Origin: an uncultured SAR116 cluster alpha proteobacterium
GTDB taxonomy: Bacteria > Pseudomonadota > Alphaproteobacteria > Puniceispirillales > Puniceispirillaceae
Assembly (NCBI GenBank): GCA_902596655.1
Contig: CACJUX010000006.1
Span: 18,782-82,781 of the forward strand
Length of the DNA: 64,000 bases
Direction: 5' to 3'
Below are positions 36,554 to 45,491 of the stretch, one piece after another. Both the position numbers and the translations under genes were made by a program. Every line of letters starts with the position of its first letter. The first letter of the stretch is position 1. Below the pieces are notes generated by a model. It made no database searches, was not told the DNA's origin, and saw nothing but the letters and a program-made list of their open reading frames with translations.

Positions 36554-37873
36554 ATGTCGCATAAAGACAATGCAAAGCAGTCCGCTGACTCGTCAAAAAC
36601 TCGCATAATGATCCAAATCCAAGCTCCTTATTTTTTTGAAGAATTTTTTATACCTCTGATTAAGAATTTTCCCATACACTTTGAGATAATTATACTTGTT
36701 GATGCCGCCCCAGATCCCAAAATTCGTCAATGTTTGGAGAAATGGTGCCATGCCTTGGACCTCAAGTATTCCCTTGTTTTTTTGCAGATAAATTCGTCCC
36801 ATAAGGTGAGAAATTTTATCAATATTAGAAAGATATGTCGCAATTTTGGCAAATTGGACTTGTTTGTTGCGGCTGACCTTAGCACGCCAGAAGTGAGGTT
36901 TCTACGCCATGAACTTGAAATGATTGGGACACCGGTGGTTTTTGTTCAGGCTTCTGGCTTGCACCATGACTTCTGGTTATCTTATTCTAACAATCAAGAC
37001 TATTTTGGTGCTGGAAAAGTAAGAAAGTCATTTTTGCAAAGGCTTTTAAGTTTTCATAAGTACCCTCGATACCTTAGATATGTTTATAGGAATTTCTTCC
37101 AACGCTTGTCCCAACTCCCATTTCGTTATGTATTGGCGTACGTCTCCCACCGGCGTTTTTACCCCGCCACACGCTTTGAACGCTTTCCTTACATTGCTAA
37201 TGAAGGGGAAAGAATGTTTGTTATCTATGATGCTGATTGTACATTGCTAAATACCGTTTTTTCTCCCAATACAGCCACCTTGGTAAATCCACCTTATTTT
37301 CAGATAGGTGACAAAGAATTAGAGCGCGATTTGTTATTCTGCTTGCCCGGACCTCTTTTAGAGAAAGAGCAACAAGAAAACCTCGGTAGTTTAATCGAGG
37401 TGGTTAACGAAATTATCAAAAAATATACTGTTGAAAATTTGTTGATACGGTTGCACCCAAGGGAAACAGAACAGAGTAGCGAAATGATACTCGATGCTGT
37501 GAGGCGAGGTATTTCCTCCAAAAATGCGAAAAACGTCTCCAATCGAGATCTGTGGCCAGTTTTGAGGAGATGTAGTGTTGTAGTTGGCGGAGTATCAAAT
37601 CTTCTTAGTGTTGCTCGCGCATCATCTCGGACAAGAAAGGTTATTGGAGTACTGAACTCTGGGCTACTTGGAGTAATGGGTTCAAATATTCAGTATCAAG
37701 ACAAAACAGGGATACAGTGGGTTTCTTCAAAAGACGATATTGATTGGTCATATTTTGATCTCATTTCACACACACAAATTTTGGGAAAGCGTTCAGATTT
37801 GATCGAGGAATTTCAAAACTTAATCAACAGGTCGGGTGATCAATGTCGATTAATTGCTCGTGACGTGGATTAG
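36554..37873 (+). CDS. Putative GT-B glycosyltransferase
   Basis: 439 residues, starting at the base after the ABC-transporter stop. No strong family signature. The C-terminal half has LLIRLHPRET near residue 300 and VVVGGVSNLLSVARA near residue 345, resembling the phosphate-binding HPRE and the Ser-rich loop of sialyl- and polysialyltransferase-like GT-B enzymes. The N-terminal half has VDAAPDP and FVQASGLHHDFW. No signal peptide or helix bundle. Likely a cytoplasmic transferase for one of the acidic sugars, with modest certainty. Confidence 0.5.
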   Translation: MSHKDNAKQSADSSKTRIMIQIQAPYFFEEFFIPLIKNFPIHFEIIILVDAAPDPKIRQCLEKWCHALDLKYSLVFLQINSSHKVRNFINIRKICRNFGKLDLFVAADLSTPEVRFLRHELEMIGTPVVFVQASGLHHDFWLSYSNNQDYFGAGKVRKSFLQRLLSFHKYPRYLRYVYRNFFQRLSQLPFRYVLAYVSHRRFYPATRFERFPYIANEGERMFVIYDADCTLLNTVFSPNTATLVNPPYFQIGDKELERDLLFCLPGPLLEKEQQENLGSLIEVVNEIIKKYTVENLLIRLHPRETEQSSEMILDAVRRGISSKNAKNVSNRDLWPVLRRCSVVVGGVSNLLSVARASSRTRKVIGVLNSGLLGVMGSNIQYQDKTGIQWVSSKDDIDWSYFDLISHTQILGKRSDLIEEFQNLINRSGDQCRLIARDVD

Positions 37874-37917
37874 CAACTGTCGTGGACTACTTTTTAGATT
37901 AGAAGAGTAAAATAAAA

Positions 37918-39090
37918 GTGAAATACCCTCTCATGAGAAATAATTTTACGCGTTATGATCTCGATAACGTTATTGAACTTTTACAAAGTGACGACCCACG
38001 CCTGACTAACGGTGTTAAGGTTCGAGAATTTGAGGCAGAATGGAGCAATTGGCTTGGGGTCAAATATTCAGTCTTTGTTAATTCAGGATCGTCTGCAAAC
38101 CTCTTGTCAATGGCCGTGCTCAAACTTAAGCATCCTGAAGGTGGACAAGTCATTGTGCCGCCTCTGACCTGGGTGTCCGATATTGCCTCAGTATTGCAAA
38201 GTGGGTTTGATCCAGTTTTTGTGGATATAGATCTGCGCACCCTCGGGATGGAAACGCAGGCAATCATCGATGCAATTACCCCGTCAACACGTGCAGTTTT
38301 TCTATCCCATATTCAGGGGTTTAATGCCTTAACCGATCGGCTTTTAGAGGAATTAGAACAAAGAGATATTCTATTGATTGAGGATGTTTGCGAGTCACAT
38401 GGCGCATTACATAATTCTCAAAAGGTAGGTAGTTTTGGCTGGATTTCCAATTTCTCTTTCTATTACGCTCACCACATGAGCACTATTGAAGGCGGTATGA
38501 TTTGCACAAATGATACGGAAACTTATCGTCTGTTGCGAATGCTTCGTTCGCACGGGATGGTTAGGGAGATTGATGATGAAAAAGAACAGCAGAGTTGGTT
38601 GTCAGCTAATCCAGATTTAAATCCAAAATTTATTTTTGCTCTTCCAGCCTATAATGTGCGAAATACCGAAATTGGTGCAACTCTCGGTCTATCACAATTG
38701 AAGCGTCTTGATGCAAACAACGCTGTCAGAACCAGTAATCTGATGCGCTTCCTTGCAAACTTAGATCCTGAGAAATTTCAGACAAATTTTAAAACTGAGG
38801 GATCGAGCAACTACGCCTTTAATCTTGTTCAGTTGGAAGCTGATGACGATCTCGCTGCAAGGTTAATGTCAGCAATGGACTTCAATGAAATTGAATATCG
38901 CCGAGGAAGCGCTGGCGGTGGCAATCAACTTCGTCAACCTTATTTGCGGCCGTATGTGTCTGACCCAAAGGCCCATAAGAAATTTCCAATCACTGATCAC
39001 ATCCATTTTTATGGTTACTATATCGGAAATTTTCCTGACCTCAAGCACGAGGACGTGGACTTTATTTGTGACGTGCTGAATAACGCATGA
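37918..39090 (+). CDS. DegT-family PLP enzyme with His for Lys (ColD/E1-like sugar 3-dehydratase)
   Basis: 390 residues with the DegT fold: NSGSSANLLSMAVLKL near residue 55, PPLTWVSD, and EDVCESHG near residue 160. At the position of the PLP lysine the sequence is YYAHHMSTIEGGM, placing His185 there. In ColD (GDP-4-keto-6-deoxymannose 3-dehydratase) and E1 the same replacement turns an aminotransferase into a C3 dehydratase. I therefore predict removal of a 3-hydroxyl, giving a 3-deoxy or 3,6-dideoxy sugar. The nucleotide is probably GDP, judging from neighbours. The start has no strong ribosome-binding site. Confidence 0.82.
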   Translation: MKYPLMRNNFTRYDLDNVIELLQSDDPRLTNGVKVREFEAEWSNWLGVKYSVFVNSGSSANLLSMAVLKLKHPEGGQVIVPPLTWVSDIASVLQSGFDPVFVDIDLRTLGMETQAIIDAITPSTRAVFLSHIQGFNALTDRLLEELEQRDILLIEDVCESHGALHNSQKVGSFGWISNFSFYYAHHMSTIEGGMICTNDTETYRLLRMLRSHGMVREIDDEKEQQSWLSANPDLNPKFIFALPAYNVRNTEIGATLGLSQLKRLDANNAVRTSNLMRFLANLDPEKFQTNFKTEGSSNYAFNLVQLEADDDLAARLMSAMDFNEIEYRRGSAGGGNQLRQPYLRPYVSDPKAHKKFPITDHIHFYGYYIGNFPDLKHEDVDFICDVLNNA

Positions 39091-39809
39091 CGAATCAAAT
39101 AGAGTGTTTATCGGCAGTTGTTTTAGCTGGGGGACTTGGAACCCGTCTCAAGAAAGTTGTTAAGGATGTTCCAAAATCAATGGCTCCAATTAACGGGAGA
39201 CCGTTTTTGGAATACCAACTGACTTTTCTTGAGCAGTCAGGCATTCGAAATGTTATACTTGCCACCGGTTACAAGTCTGAAGTAATTTTTGAGTACTTTG
39301 GTTATCAATTTCGTTCATTATCACTATGTTACAGCAATGAAGATGAACCCCTCGGCACAGGTGGAGGGTTAATCAAAGCGGCAAATCTAGCGGACCCCAC
39401 TCAGCATCTCTTCGTTATGAACGGAGATACATACTTTCCGATTTCATTGACCAAGATGATGGAATTCCATCAGACAAGCTACGCCGATTTTACCATGGCA
39501 ATTATCAAGAACACAGACTTTGACCGCTATTCAGCCTTTGACATTACATCTGGTGGTCGGCTATTGCCTGCTTCTGATAGTGCTTCGATAAACAAAAGTG
39601 GCGGCATTTACCTTCTCTCTCCAGAGATGGTTTCTGACCTTCAGTCCAGAGTGGTGGAAAGATCGTCGTTTGAAGATGACCTTACTCCCTCTTATCTCAA
39701 TTCAGACCTAAAGCTTTTTGCTTACGTTGGAGATGCTCCATTTGTTGATATTGGTATCCCAGAAGATTACTACAAAGCGGGCCAACTGATTGATGAATAT
39801 GAAAATTGA
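39087..39809 (+). CDS. HddC-like sugar-phosphate nucleotidyltransferase
   Basis: 240 residues. It has VVLAGGLGTRLKKVVKDVPKSM split near residues 10-31, GTGGGLIKAA near residue 90, VMNGDTYFPI near residue 110 and FVDIGIPEDYYKAG near the end. This pattern is typical of D-glycero-D-manno-heptose 1-phosphate guanylyltransferases and related GMP-transfer enzymes. Together with the GHMP kinase two genes on, it suggests GDP-heptose synthesis. The start overlaps the preceding gene by 4 bases. Substrate not certain. Confidence 0.82.
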   Translation: MTNQIECLSAVVLAGGLGTRLKKVVKDVPKSMAPINGRPFLEYQLTFLEQSGIRNVILATGYKSEVIFEYFGYQFRSLSLCYSNEDEPLGTGGGLIKAANLADPTQHLFVMNGDTYFPISLTKMMEFHQTSYADFTMAIIKNTDFDRYSAFDITSGGRLLPASDSASINKSGGIYLLSPEMVSDLQSRVVERSSFEDDLTPSYLNSDLKLFAYVGDAPFVDIGIPEDYYKAGQLIDEYEN

Positions 39810-39845
39810 AAAACCCGACTTAAAAGGAAAGCAAGGAGCCTCAAA

Positions 39846-40784
39846 ATGACGGTAAAGATTTTGGTTACTGGTGGTTGTGGCTATCTGGGCTCCATACTTG
39901 TTCCACGTCTTTTGGATGCCGGTCATAGTGTATTGGTTTCTGATAATTTGATGTTTGGTCAGATCAGCCTCAACCACGTATGTCACCACCCTAACTTTGA
40001 TTTTATAAGAGCAGATGTACGGCTTAAGGACGAAATGAAACCCCTTTTTGCAAAGGCTGATATTATTATACCCCTTGCTGCCTACGTTGGCGCGCCACTG
40101 TGTAAGAGAGACCCGATTGGCGCGCATACGGTCAATAATGAAGCAATTAAGATGATGCTGGCTAATCTTTCATCTGAACAGTTGGTGCTTATGCCAACGA
40201 CGAATAGCGCCTATGGTAGCGGTGATGAAAACAATTATTGTGATGAAAATTCACCACTTAATCCCATCTCAAAATATGCGTTGGACAAGGTGGAAATAGA
40301 GCAGGAATTGATGAACCATGAAAGTGCTATCAGTTTCCGTCTTGCGACCGTCTTTGGGATGTCACCAAGAATGAGGCTGGATCTTCTGGTCAATGATTTC
40401 ACTTATCGTGCAGTAAATGACGGCTTTGTGGTGTTGTTTGAAAGCCACTTTAAACGCAATTATATCCATGTCATCGATGTTGCGCGTGTATTTCTTCATG
40501 GGATTGGAAATCACAAATCCATGGTCGGCGAGATATATAATGTTGGGCTGTCTGATGCGAACGTGTCGAAATGGGAATTGTGCGAGACAATAGCGCGTCA
40601 TGTTGAAAACTTCTACTTTGTCGAAGCTGAAGTTGGTGTAGATCCTGATCAAAGGAATTACATCGTTTCTAATGCGAAGATAGAAGCATGTTGCTTCAAG
40701 CCGAAAGTGTCACTTGATGCAGGCATAGCTGAACTGGTCAAGGGCTATCGGATGATTAACAATCGGAAATATGGAAATATTTAG
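39846..40784 (+). CDS. NAD-dependent sugar epimerase/dehydratase
   Basis: 312 residues, extended SDR with TGGCGYLGSILVPRLLDAG near residue 8, AAYVGAPLCKRDP near residue 80, TTNSAYGSG near residue 118 and the catalytic Tyr/Lys pair in KYALDK near residue 142. An AAAGGAAAGCAAGGAG ribosome-binding region precedes ATG 39846. It could be the 4,6-dehydratase or an epimerase of the (deoxy)heptose branch. Sequence alone does not decide. Confidence 0.82.
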   Translation: MTVKILVTGGCGYLGSILVPRLLDAGHSVLVSDNLMFGQISLNHVCHHPNFDFIRADVRLKDEMKPLFAKADIIIPLAAYVGAPLCKRDPIGAHTVNNEAIKMMLANLSSEQLVLMPTTNSAYGSGDENNYCDENSPLNPISKYALDKVEIEQELMNHESAISFRLATVFGMSPRMRLDLLVNDFTYRAVNDGFVVLFESHFKRNYIHVIDVARVFLHGIGNHKSMVGEIYNVGLSDANVSKWELCETIARHVENFYFVEAEVGVDPDQRNYIVSNAKIEACCFKPKVSLDAGIAELVKGYRMINNRKYGNI

Positions 40785-40820
40785 TGCTGCGACAACATTT
40801 GCCGCGATGAGGTCGAGTTT

Positions 40821-41816
40821 TTGATTATTTCTAAGACACCGTATCGGATATCTTTCTTTGGTGGTGGAACTGATTTCCCCGCTTGGTATCGCGAAAATGG
40901 GGGTGCAGTTCTCTCAACTACTATCGACAAATATTGCTATATTAGCTGTCGTAACCTGCCACCATTTTTTGAGCACAAGCATCGATTTGTATATTCTATT
41001 ATTGAAGATGTTGTAAATGTTTCAGACATAAAGCATCCGGCGATCAGGGGTGTCTTTCAGTGGCTAAATATCCAGGTCGGATTGGAAATCCACCATGATG
41101 GTGACTTGCCTGCGCGTTCAGGCTTGGGTTCCAGTTCTTCATTTACAGTTGGCTTACTCAACACTTTGCGTGCTCATGCGAATAAGTATTATTCCAAAGC
41201 AAGCCTTGCAAAAGATGCCATTTTCGTAGAGCAAGAGGTAATTGGAGAGACTGTTGGTTCCCAAGACCAAGTGGCTGCAGCTTATGGTGGTTTTAACCAA
41301 ATTACTTTTGGGGGTGGTGCTGAATTCATTGTAAAACCTGTGATAATGCAACCAAAAATGCAGAGGACGTTAAACAATCATTTACTTCTTTTCTTTACGG
41401 GCGTTCAGAGGTCTGCAAGCCAAATTGAGGATGCCAAATTGAAAAGGCTTGGTCCCAATGCGCATATAATGAGGCGGATCAGCCAAATGGTTGACGAGGG
41501 GCTTGCGATGTTGACCTCCGACAACGTGGATTTTGATGGTTTTGGTAGATTGCTACATGAGGGTTGGATGGCAAAGAGTGGCCTTTCCCCAGAAGTAAGC
41601 TCTTCTCCGATTGATGAGGCTTACCAGGCGGCGCGTGAAGAGGGTGCTCTAGGGGGCAAATTACTTGGAGCTGGCGGCGGCGGATTTATGTTGATATTTG
41701 CGGACCCCAGATATCATCAAGGCATAACTCAACGACTGGCAAAATTTGTGCATGTGCCGTTTGAATTCGAAAATTCAGGGTCAACAATAGCGCTCTATCA
41801 ACCATCCGGACTTTGA
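40821..41816 (+). CDS. GHMP kinase, heptose-7-phosphate kinase (HddA)-like
   Basis: 331 residues from TTG 40821, supported by GAGGTCGAG 7-15 bases upstream. It has the family start KTPYRISFFGGGTDFPAWYRE split near residues 5-25, the ATP loop LPARSGLGSSSSFTVGLLN near residue 97 and KLLGAGGGGFMLIF near residue 280. HddA phosphorylates D-glycero-D-manno-heptose 7-phosphate at C1; related kinases act on fucose. With HddC-like and GDP-fucose-synthase-like neighbours it points to a GDP-linked heptose or deoxyheptose. gmhA and gmhB are not in the window. Confidence 0.87.
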   Translation: MIISKTPYRISFFGGGTDFPAWYRENGGAVLSTTIDKYCYISCRNLPPFFEHKHRFVYSIIEDVVNVSDIKHPAIRGVFQWLNIQVGLEIHHDGDLPARSGLGSSSSFTVGLLNTLRAHANKYYSKASLAKDAIFVEQEVIGETVGSQDQVAAAYGGFNQITFGGGAEFIVKPVIMQPKMQRTLNNHLLLFFTGVQRSASQIEDAKLKRLGPNAHIMRRISQMVDEGLAMLTSDNVDFDGFGRLLHEGWMAKSGLSPEVSSSPIDEAYQAAREEGALGGKLLGAGGGGFMLIFADPRYHQGITQRLAKFVHVPFEFENSGSTIALYQPSGL

Positions 41817-41818
41817 TT

Positions 41819-42781
41819 ATGAAATCAACAGATAGATTGATGATCGTAGGAGCGTCTGGCCTCATTGGTAGCGCATGCGTTCGCCACTTTTCGGCTCTGG
41901 ATAATGTTGAATTGTTTAGCCCAACTAGGAAAGAGCTGGAACTAACTGACAGAGGGGCTATCTTTGAGTATGTCATTACAAATAAGATCAGTTCAATTAT
42001 TTTTGCGGCTGGTAGAGTTGGCGGTATTGTTGAAAATAATGATTACCCTGCGACACTTCTCGATGAAAATATAGTCGTTGGCCTGAACGGACTATGGGCT
42101 GCGCATAAAGCAGGCATTGATAAGATGATTGTTTTTGGTTCCTCCTGCATGTACCCAACTGATGCGCCGCAGCCTATGCGAGAAGCGGCTTTGATGACAG
42201 GCAAGGTTGAACAAACCAGCGTTGCATATGCCACTGCAAAATTGGCATTGGTTCAGGCGGCTCTAGCGTATAATCGACAATATCCAAAGGGCACATTTTT
42301 CGTTCCGGTGATTCCCAACAGCACTTATGGACCATGTGATAACTTTGATTATAAATCATCACATGTCATGGCAGCATTGATCAGAAAGATCCACTTCGCA
42401 AAGAAAATGGATTTGAATGAGATCAAGATATGGGGAACTGGTAAACCGAGGCGAGAATTTGTTTATAGTGATGATGTTGCTTCAGCTTGTGCTGTCTTGC
42501 TTAATGCTGACTTGCCGAATTTAGATGAGCCAATCAACATCACTTCTGTTGACGAGTTCAGTATTTCAGATCTGGCTCACACTATTGCAGAGGTTATCGG
42601 CTATAGCGGGCGCTTTGTCTTTGACACATCTATGCCTGATGGTGCGTCGCGGAAAGCGCTTTGCGGTGAAAAAATGTCTGCGCTTGGCTGGCTTCCAAGC
42701 TGTTCGATTGTGGACGGCATTTCCCAGACCTATGAGTGGTTTCAACAGAATTTCTCAAGCGATGACTGTTCGTATGCATAG
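41819..42781 (+). CDS. GDP-L-fucose synthase-like epimerase/reductase
   Basis: About 320 residues from ATG 41819; TTG 41813 is an alternative. SDR with GASGLIGSACVRHF near residue 10, SSCMYPTDAPQPMREAAL near residue 105, catalytic YATAK near residue 140 and NSTYGPCDNFD near residue 170. It acts on GDP-4-keto-6-deoxy sugars by C3/C5 epimerisation and C4 reduction in relatives (WcaG/Fcl, and the GDP-heptose enzymes of Campylobacter). With HddA/HddC-like genes next to it, a GDP-6-deoxyheptose is the more likely substrate. Confidence 0.85.
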   Translation: MKSTDRLMIVGASGLIGSACVRHFSALDNVELFSPTRKELELTDRGAIFEYVITNKISSIIFAAGRVGGIVENNDYPATLLDENIVVGLNGLWAAHKAGIDKMIVFGSSCMYPTDAPQPMREAALMTGKVEQTSVAYATAKLALVQAALAYNRQYPKGTFFVPVIPNSTYGPCDNFDYKSSHVMAALIRKIHFAKKMDLNEIKIWGTGKPRREFVYSDDVASACAVLLNADLPNLDEPINITSVDEFSISDLAHTIAEVIGYSGRFVFDTSMPDGASRKALCGEKMSALGWLPSCSIVDGISQTYEWFQQNFSSDDCSYA

Positions 42782-43781
42782 AAACGCAAGCGATTCTGCG
42801 TTAAGTGATCTGAGTTTTGTTGTGCCCTCAATCAATGGTGAAGAGCGGCTTTTGTTAATTTGCAAGTGGCTTCAAGCATCGAATTTTACTGGTAAATACA
42901 TTATTGTTGATGCAACGAGCGAAGATAGGACAGCTTGTTTTGAAGACTTTCCTTTTGTAAAATATCTTCATCGTCCGAAGAGCGATGCTATCGCAGCTGC
43001 TGTTATTGGCATGCAAATCGTAGAAACAGAATTTTCTGCATTTATTGGCGATGATGATGTGCCATTGCTTTCGGGTTATGAAAAGTGCGTTGTAGCCCTC
43101 TCTCGCAACACAGATTATGATAGTAGTCATGGCTATGCGAGTTATTTTGATGTTAAAGATTCTCTAGAATTTTCGCGTTTGTCACTTGGTAGTAAACTGG
43201 CGTACGCTATAAAGCTTGTTGCGTCACCCCGCTACGATATCGGCATAGACCTCAGCGATGCTAATTTCGACAAACGGCTTGCAGTCATTGCAATGAATTA
43301 CTGTGTGACCCAGTTCTTTGTCACAAGAACATCCCTTACACAGCAACTATATAATGAGGTAATTGCCAACATAGGTGACATACATATATCTGAATATTTG
43401 CTCTGTTATGCACAAGCCGCCATTGCAAGGTCACTTTTTGTATCATCTCATTATCTCATGCGTGGTCTTGGCAAACACAGGCCTAACAGCCGCGTCGAAG
43501 AGGCGAGACATGTGTTGGACGCGTCTAGTAGTGTTGAGAAAAAAGCAAGATTTTTTGTCGACTCATTGTCTGTGACGTCTGAAACCGCAAACCTCATTTA
43601 TTGGTTATCTTTGTCGCAACGCTATCGATCAGCGATTATAAATGGACTCAATATCAAATATAGTGGCAACGCCAAAAAGTATGTTCTCCACCAGATAAAA
43701 AGGTTATGGTTTTGCTCATGTTTTCAATCCATTGAGCGTTTGAAATTTATATGGTGGTTGCGTGGGGAATCTACCGGATGA
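42762..43781 (+). CDS. Putative glycosyltransferase (TIGR00180-like)
   Basis: About 339 residues from ATG 42762. The frame is open upstream to 42525, but that part lies wholly inside the previous gene in another frame, so the later start was chosen. It begins with LSFVVPSINGEERLLLICKWL and has IIVDATSEDR near residue 50 and FIGDDDVPLLSGYEKC near residue 95, a DxD-type metal site of GT-A enzymes. The C-terminal 150 residues are alpha-rich and poorly conserved. Acceptor and donor unknown. Confidence 0.68.
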   Translation: MTVRMHRNASDSALSDLSFVVPSINGEERLLLICKWLQASNFTGKYIIVDATSEDRTACFEDFPFVKYLHRPKSDAIAAAVIGMQIVETEFSAFIGDDDVPLLSGYEKCVVALSRNTDYDSSHGYASYFDVKDSLEFSRLSLGSKLAYAIKLVASPRYDIGIDLSDANFDKRLAVIAMNYCVTQFFVTRTSLTQQLYNEVIANIGDIHISEYLLCYAQAAIARSLFVSSHYLMRGLGKHRPNSRVEEARHVLDASSSVEKKARFFVDSLSVTSETANLIYWLSLSQRYRSAIINGLNIKYSGNAKKYVLHQIKRLWFCSCFQSIERLKFIWWLRGESTG

Positions 43782-43892
43782 CTATAACGCTTCAGGGTGC
43801 AAAATCGAAATTTGCTCAACAGTATTTGGGAAAAGTTGAATGTCCACTTGTTGGGAACTCTGCTAATTTTCTGAGATGAATGGATTTATTCA

Positions 43893-45431
43893 ATGACAGA
43901 TGTTGTGCTCATCGCACCGGCCAACGCCACCATCACATATCAATCACTTGCGACACGTTATTCCGCAATTGAACCGCCAACTTGGGCATTGATACTTGCT
44001 GAAAGTTGCCGCAAGGCAGGATTTGAACCACAAATTTTGGATTGTCTTGCCGAAAACCTTTCGGACGAGGCCGCCATCGATCGTATCCGGAGCATCAATC
44101 CTCGATTTATCTGCTTTGTTGTTTACGGGCAGAATGTTAATGCAGGCACAACTAATATGAGTGGCGCTGTCAGGCTTTCGGAGGCAATCAAAGCAGACGG
44201 TATTGAAACGCCAATTGGTATTATTGGTTCCCACGTCCAGGCTTTACCCAGAGAGACTTTAGAAAATGAGAAAGCCATCGATGTAGCTTTCCAAAATGAG
44301 GGAGTATATGCGTTACGAGACGTACTCGGTGCTGGTGAACTTACGATCGGCCACTTAAGAGCTGTCCCAGGTCTTGCTGTACGTGATGGTAATGAAATCT
44401 TCTTTACAGGTCCGCCTGCTTTAGTTCCACAAGATAGGATGGATATAGACATGCCTGGTTATGCTTGGGACCTGTTGCCATTCAATGAAAAGCCACTTGA
44501 TCTTTACAGAGCACCTTACTGGCATGCGGAATATCAGGAGGAATTTCGTTCACCATATGCCGCGATCCAGACATCGATTGGATGCCGCTTTAAATGCAGC
44601 TTTTGTATGATCAACCTGATCAACAAAAATGATGAACAGCAAGAGAGCATAGCAAGTGATTATAGTGGGATGCGACACTGGTCACCGGAATTTGTGGAAA
44701 GTGAGCTCACTAAATTGGTGGCAAAGGGCGTGAAGACCATCCGTATCACCGATGAGATGTTCCTTTTGAACAAAAAATACTACAAGCCCATAGTTGAATC
44801 TTTAGTGCGCCTGAATAGTGACGATAGTTTAAAGCTATGGGCTTATTCTCGTATTGACACAGTGCCAGATCCGGACACTTTAGCTATGGTGCGCAAGGCG
44901 GGAATTCGTTGGCTTTGCCTTGGTATCGAGAGTGGTGACAAAGCAATTCGTCTTGAGGTGGCCAAGGGGAAGTTTGAGGAGGTGGATGTAGAGCGTATAG
45001 TCAAACAAGTTGAAGCTGCAGGGATCAATGTGATGGCAAACTACATTTATGGGTTGCCCGGTGATACACCCGATACCATACAACAGACCTATGATTTAAG
45101 TGCAAGGCTCAACACACTTGGATGGAATACATACGCAGCGATGGCACTACCTGGCAGTCCGCTCTATATCGCAGCAAAAAAAGCAGGTCACCGCTTGCCA
45201 CAAAAATATGAGGAATTTGCATTTCATTCATATGAAACTGTGCCTTTGCCTACTCAGACTATGTCTGCAGCAGAAATTTTAAAGATAAGAGACGATAGTT
45301 TTAGGAAGTATTTTTCCCGGCCAGAGTTTCTGGAAAAAATAGAGAGTGTTTTCGGATCTAATGCCAAAAGGAATATTATTGAAATGAATAAAATGAAGTT
45401 AAGGCGGAAAATTATCGAAGATTGTGAATAA
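43893..45431 (+). CDS. B12-binding radical SAM enzyme
   Basis: 512 residues. The N-terminal cobalamin-binding-like domain (about residues 1-170; starts VVLIAPANATITYQSLATRYS) is followed by a radical SAM core with the cluster motif CRFKCSFC (Cys231, Cys235, Cys238) after QTSIG. ITDEMFLLNKKYYKP and NYIYGLPGDTPDTIQQTYDL fit the barrel. Such enzymes methylate or rearrange unactivated carbons, or cleave C-C bonds. The split transketolase just downstream suggests a shared job in building a branched or chain-altered sugar, which is inference. Confidence 0.87.
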   Translation: MTDVVLIAPANATITYQSLATRYSAIEPPTWALILAESCRKAGFEPQILDCLAENLSDEAAIDRIRSINPRFICFVVYGQNVNAGTTNMSGAVRLSEAIKADGIETPIGIIGSHVQALPRETLENEKAIDVAFQNEGVYALRDVLGAGELTIGHLRAVPGLAVRDGNEIFFTGPPALVPQDRMDIDMPGYAWDLLPFNEKPLDLYRAPYWHAEYQEEFRSPYAAIQTSIGCRFKCSFCMINLINKNDEQQESIASDYSGMRHWSPEFVESELTKLVAKGVKTIRITDEMFLLNKKYYKPIVESLVRLNSDDSLKLWAYSRIDTVPDPDTLAMVRKAGIRWLCLGIESGDKAIRLEVAKGKFEEVDVERIVKQVEAAGINVMANYIYGLPGDTPDTIQQTYDLSARLNTLGWNTYAAMALPGSPLYIAAKKAGHRLPQKYEEFAFHSYETVPLPTQTMSAAEILKIRDDSFRKYFSRPEFLEKIESVFGSNAKRNIIEMNKMKLRRKIIEDCE

Positions 45432-45491
45432 TCAGCATTTTTTCGCAAAAAAAGCCGTAATACCCAAATTCCCACAACAGGAGTGAGTTTA

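Noticed and set aside
42525..42761. N-terminal extension of the glycosyltransferase at 42762
   Set aside because: The 79 extra codons lie entirely inside the GDP-fucose-synthase-like gene in another frame and resemble no protein.
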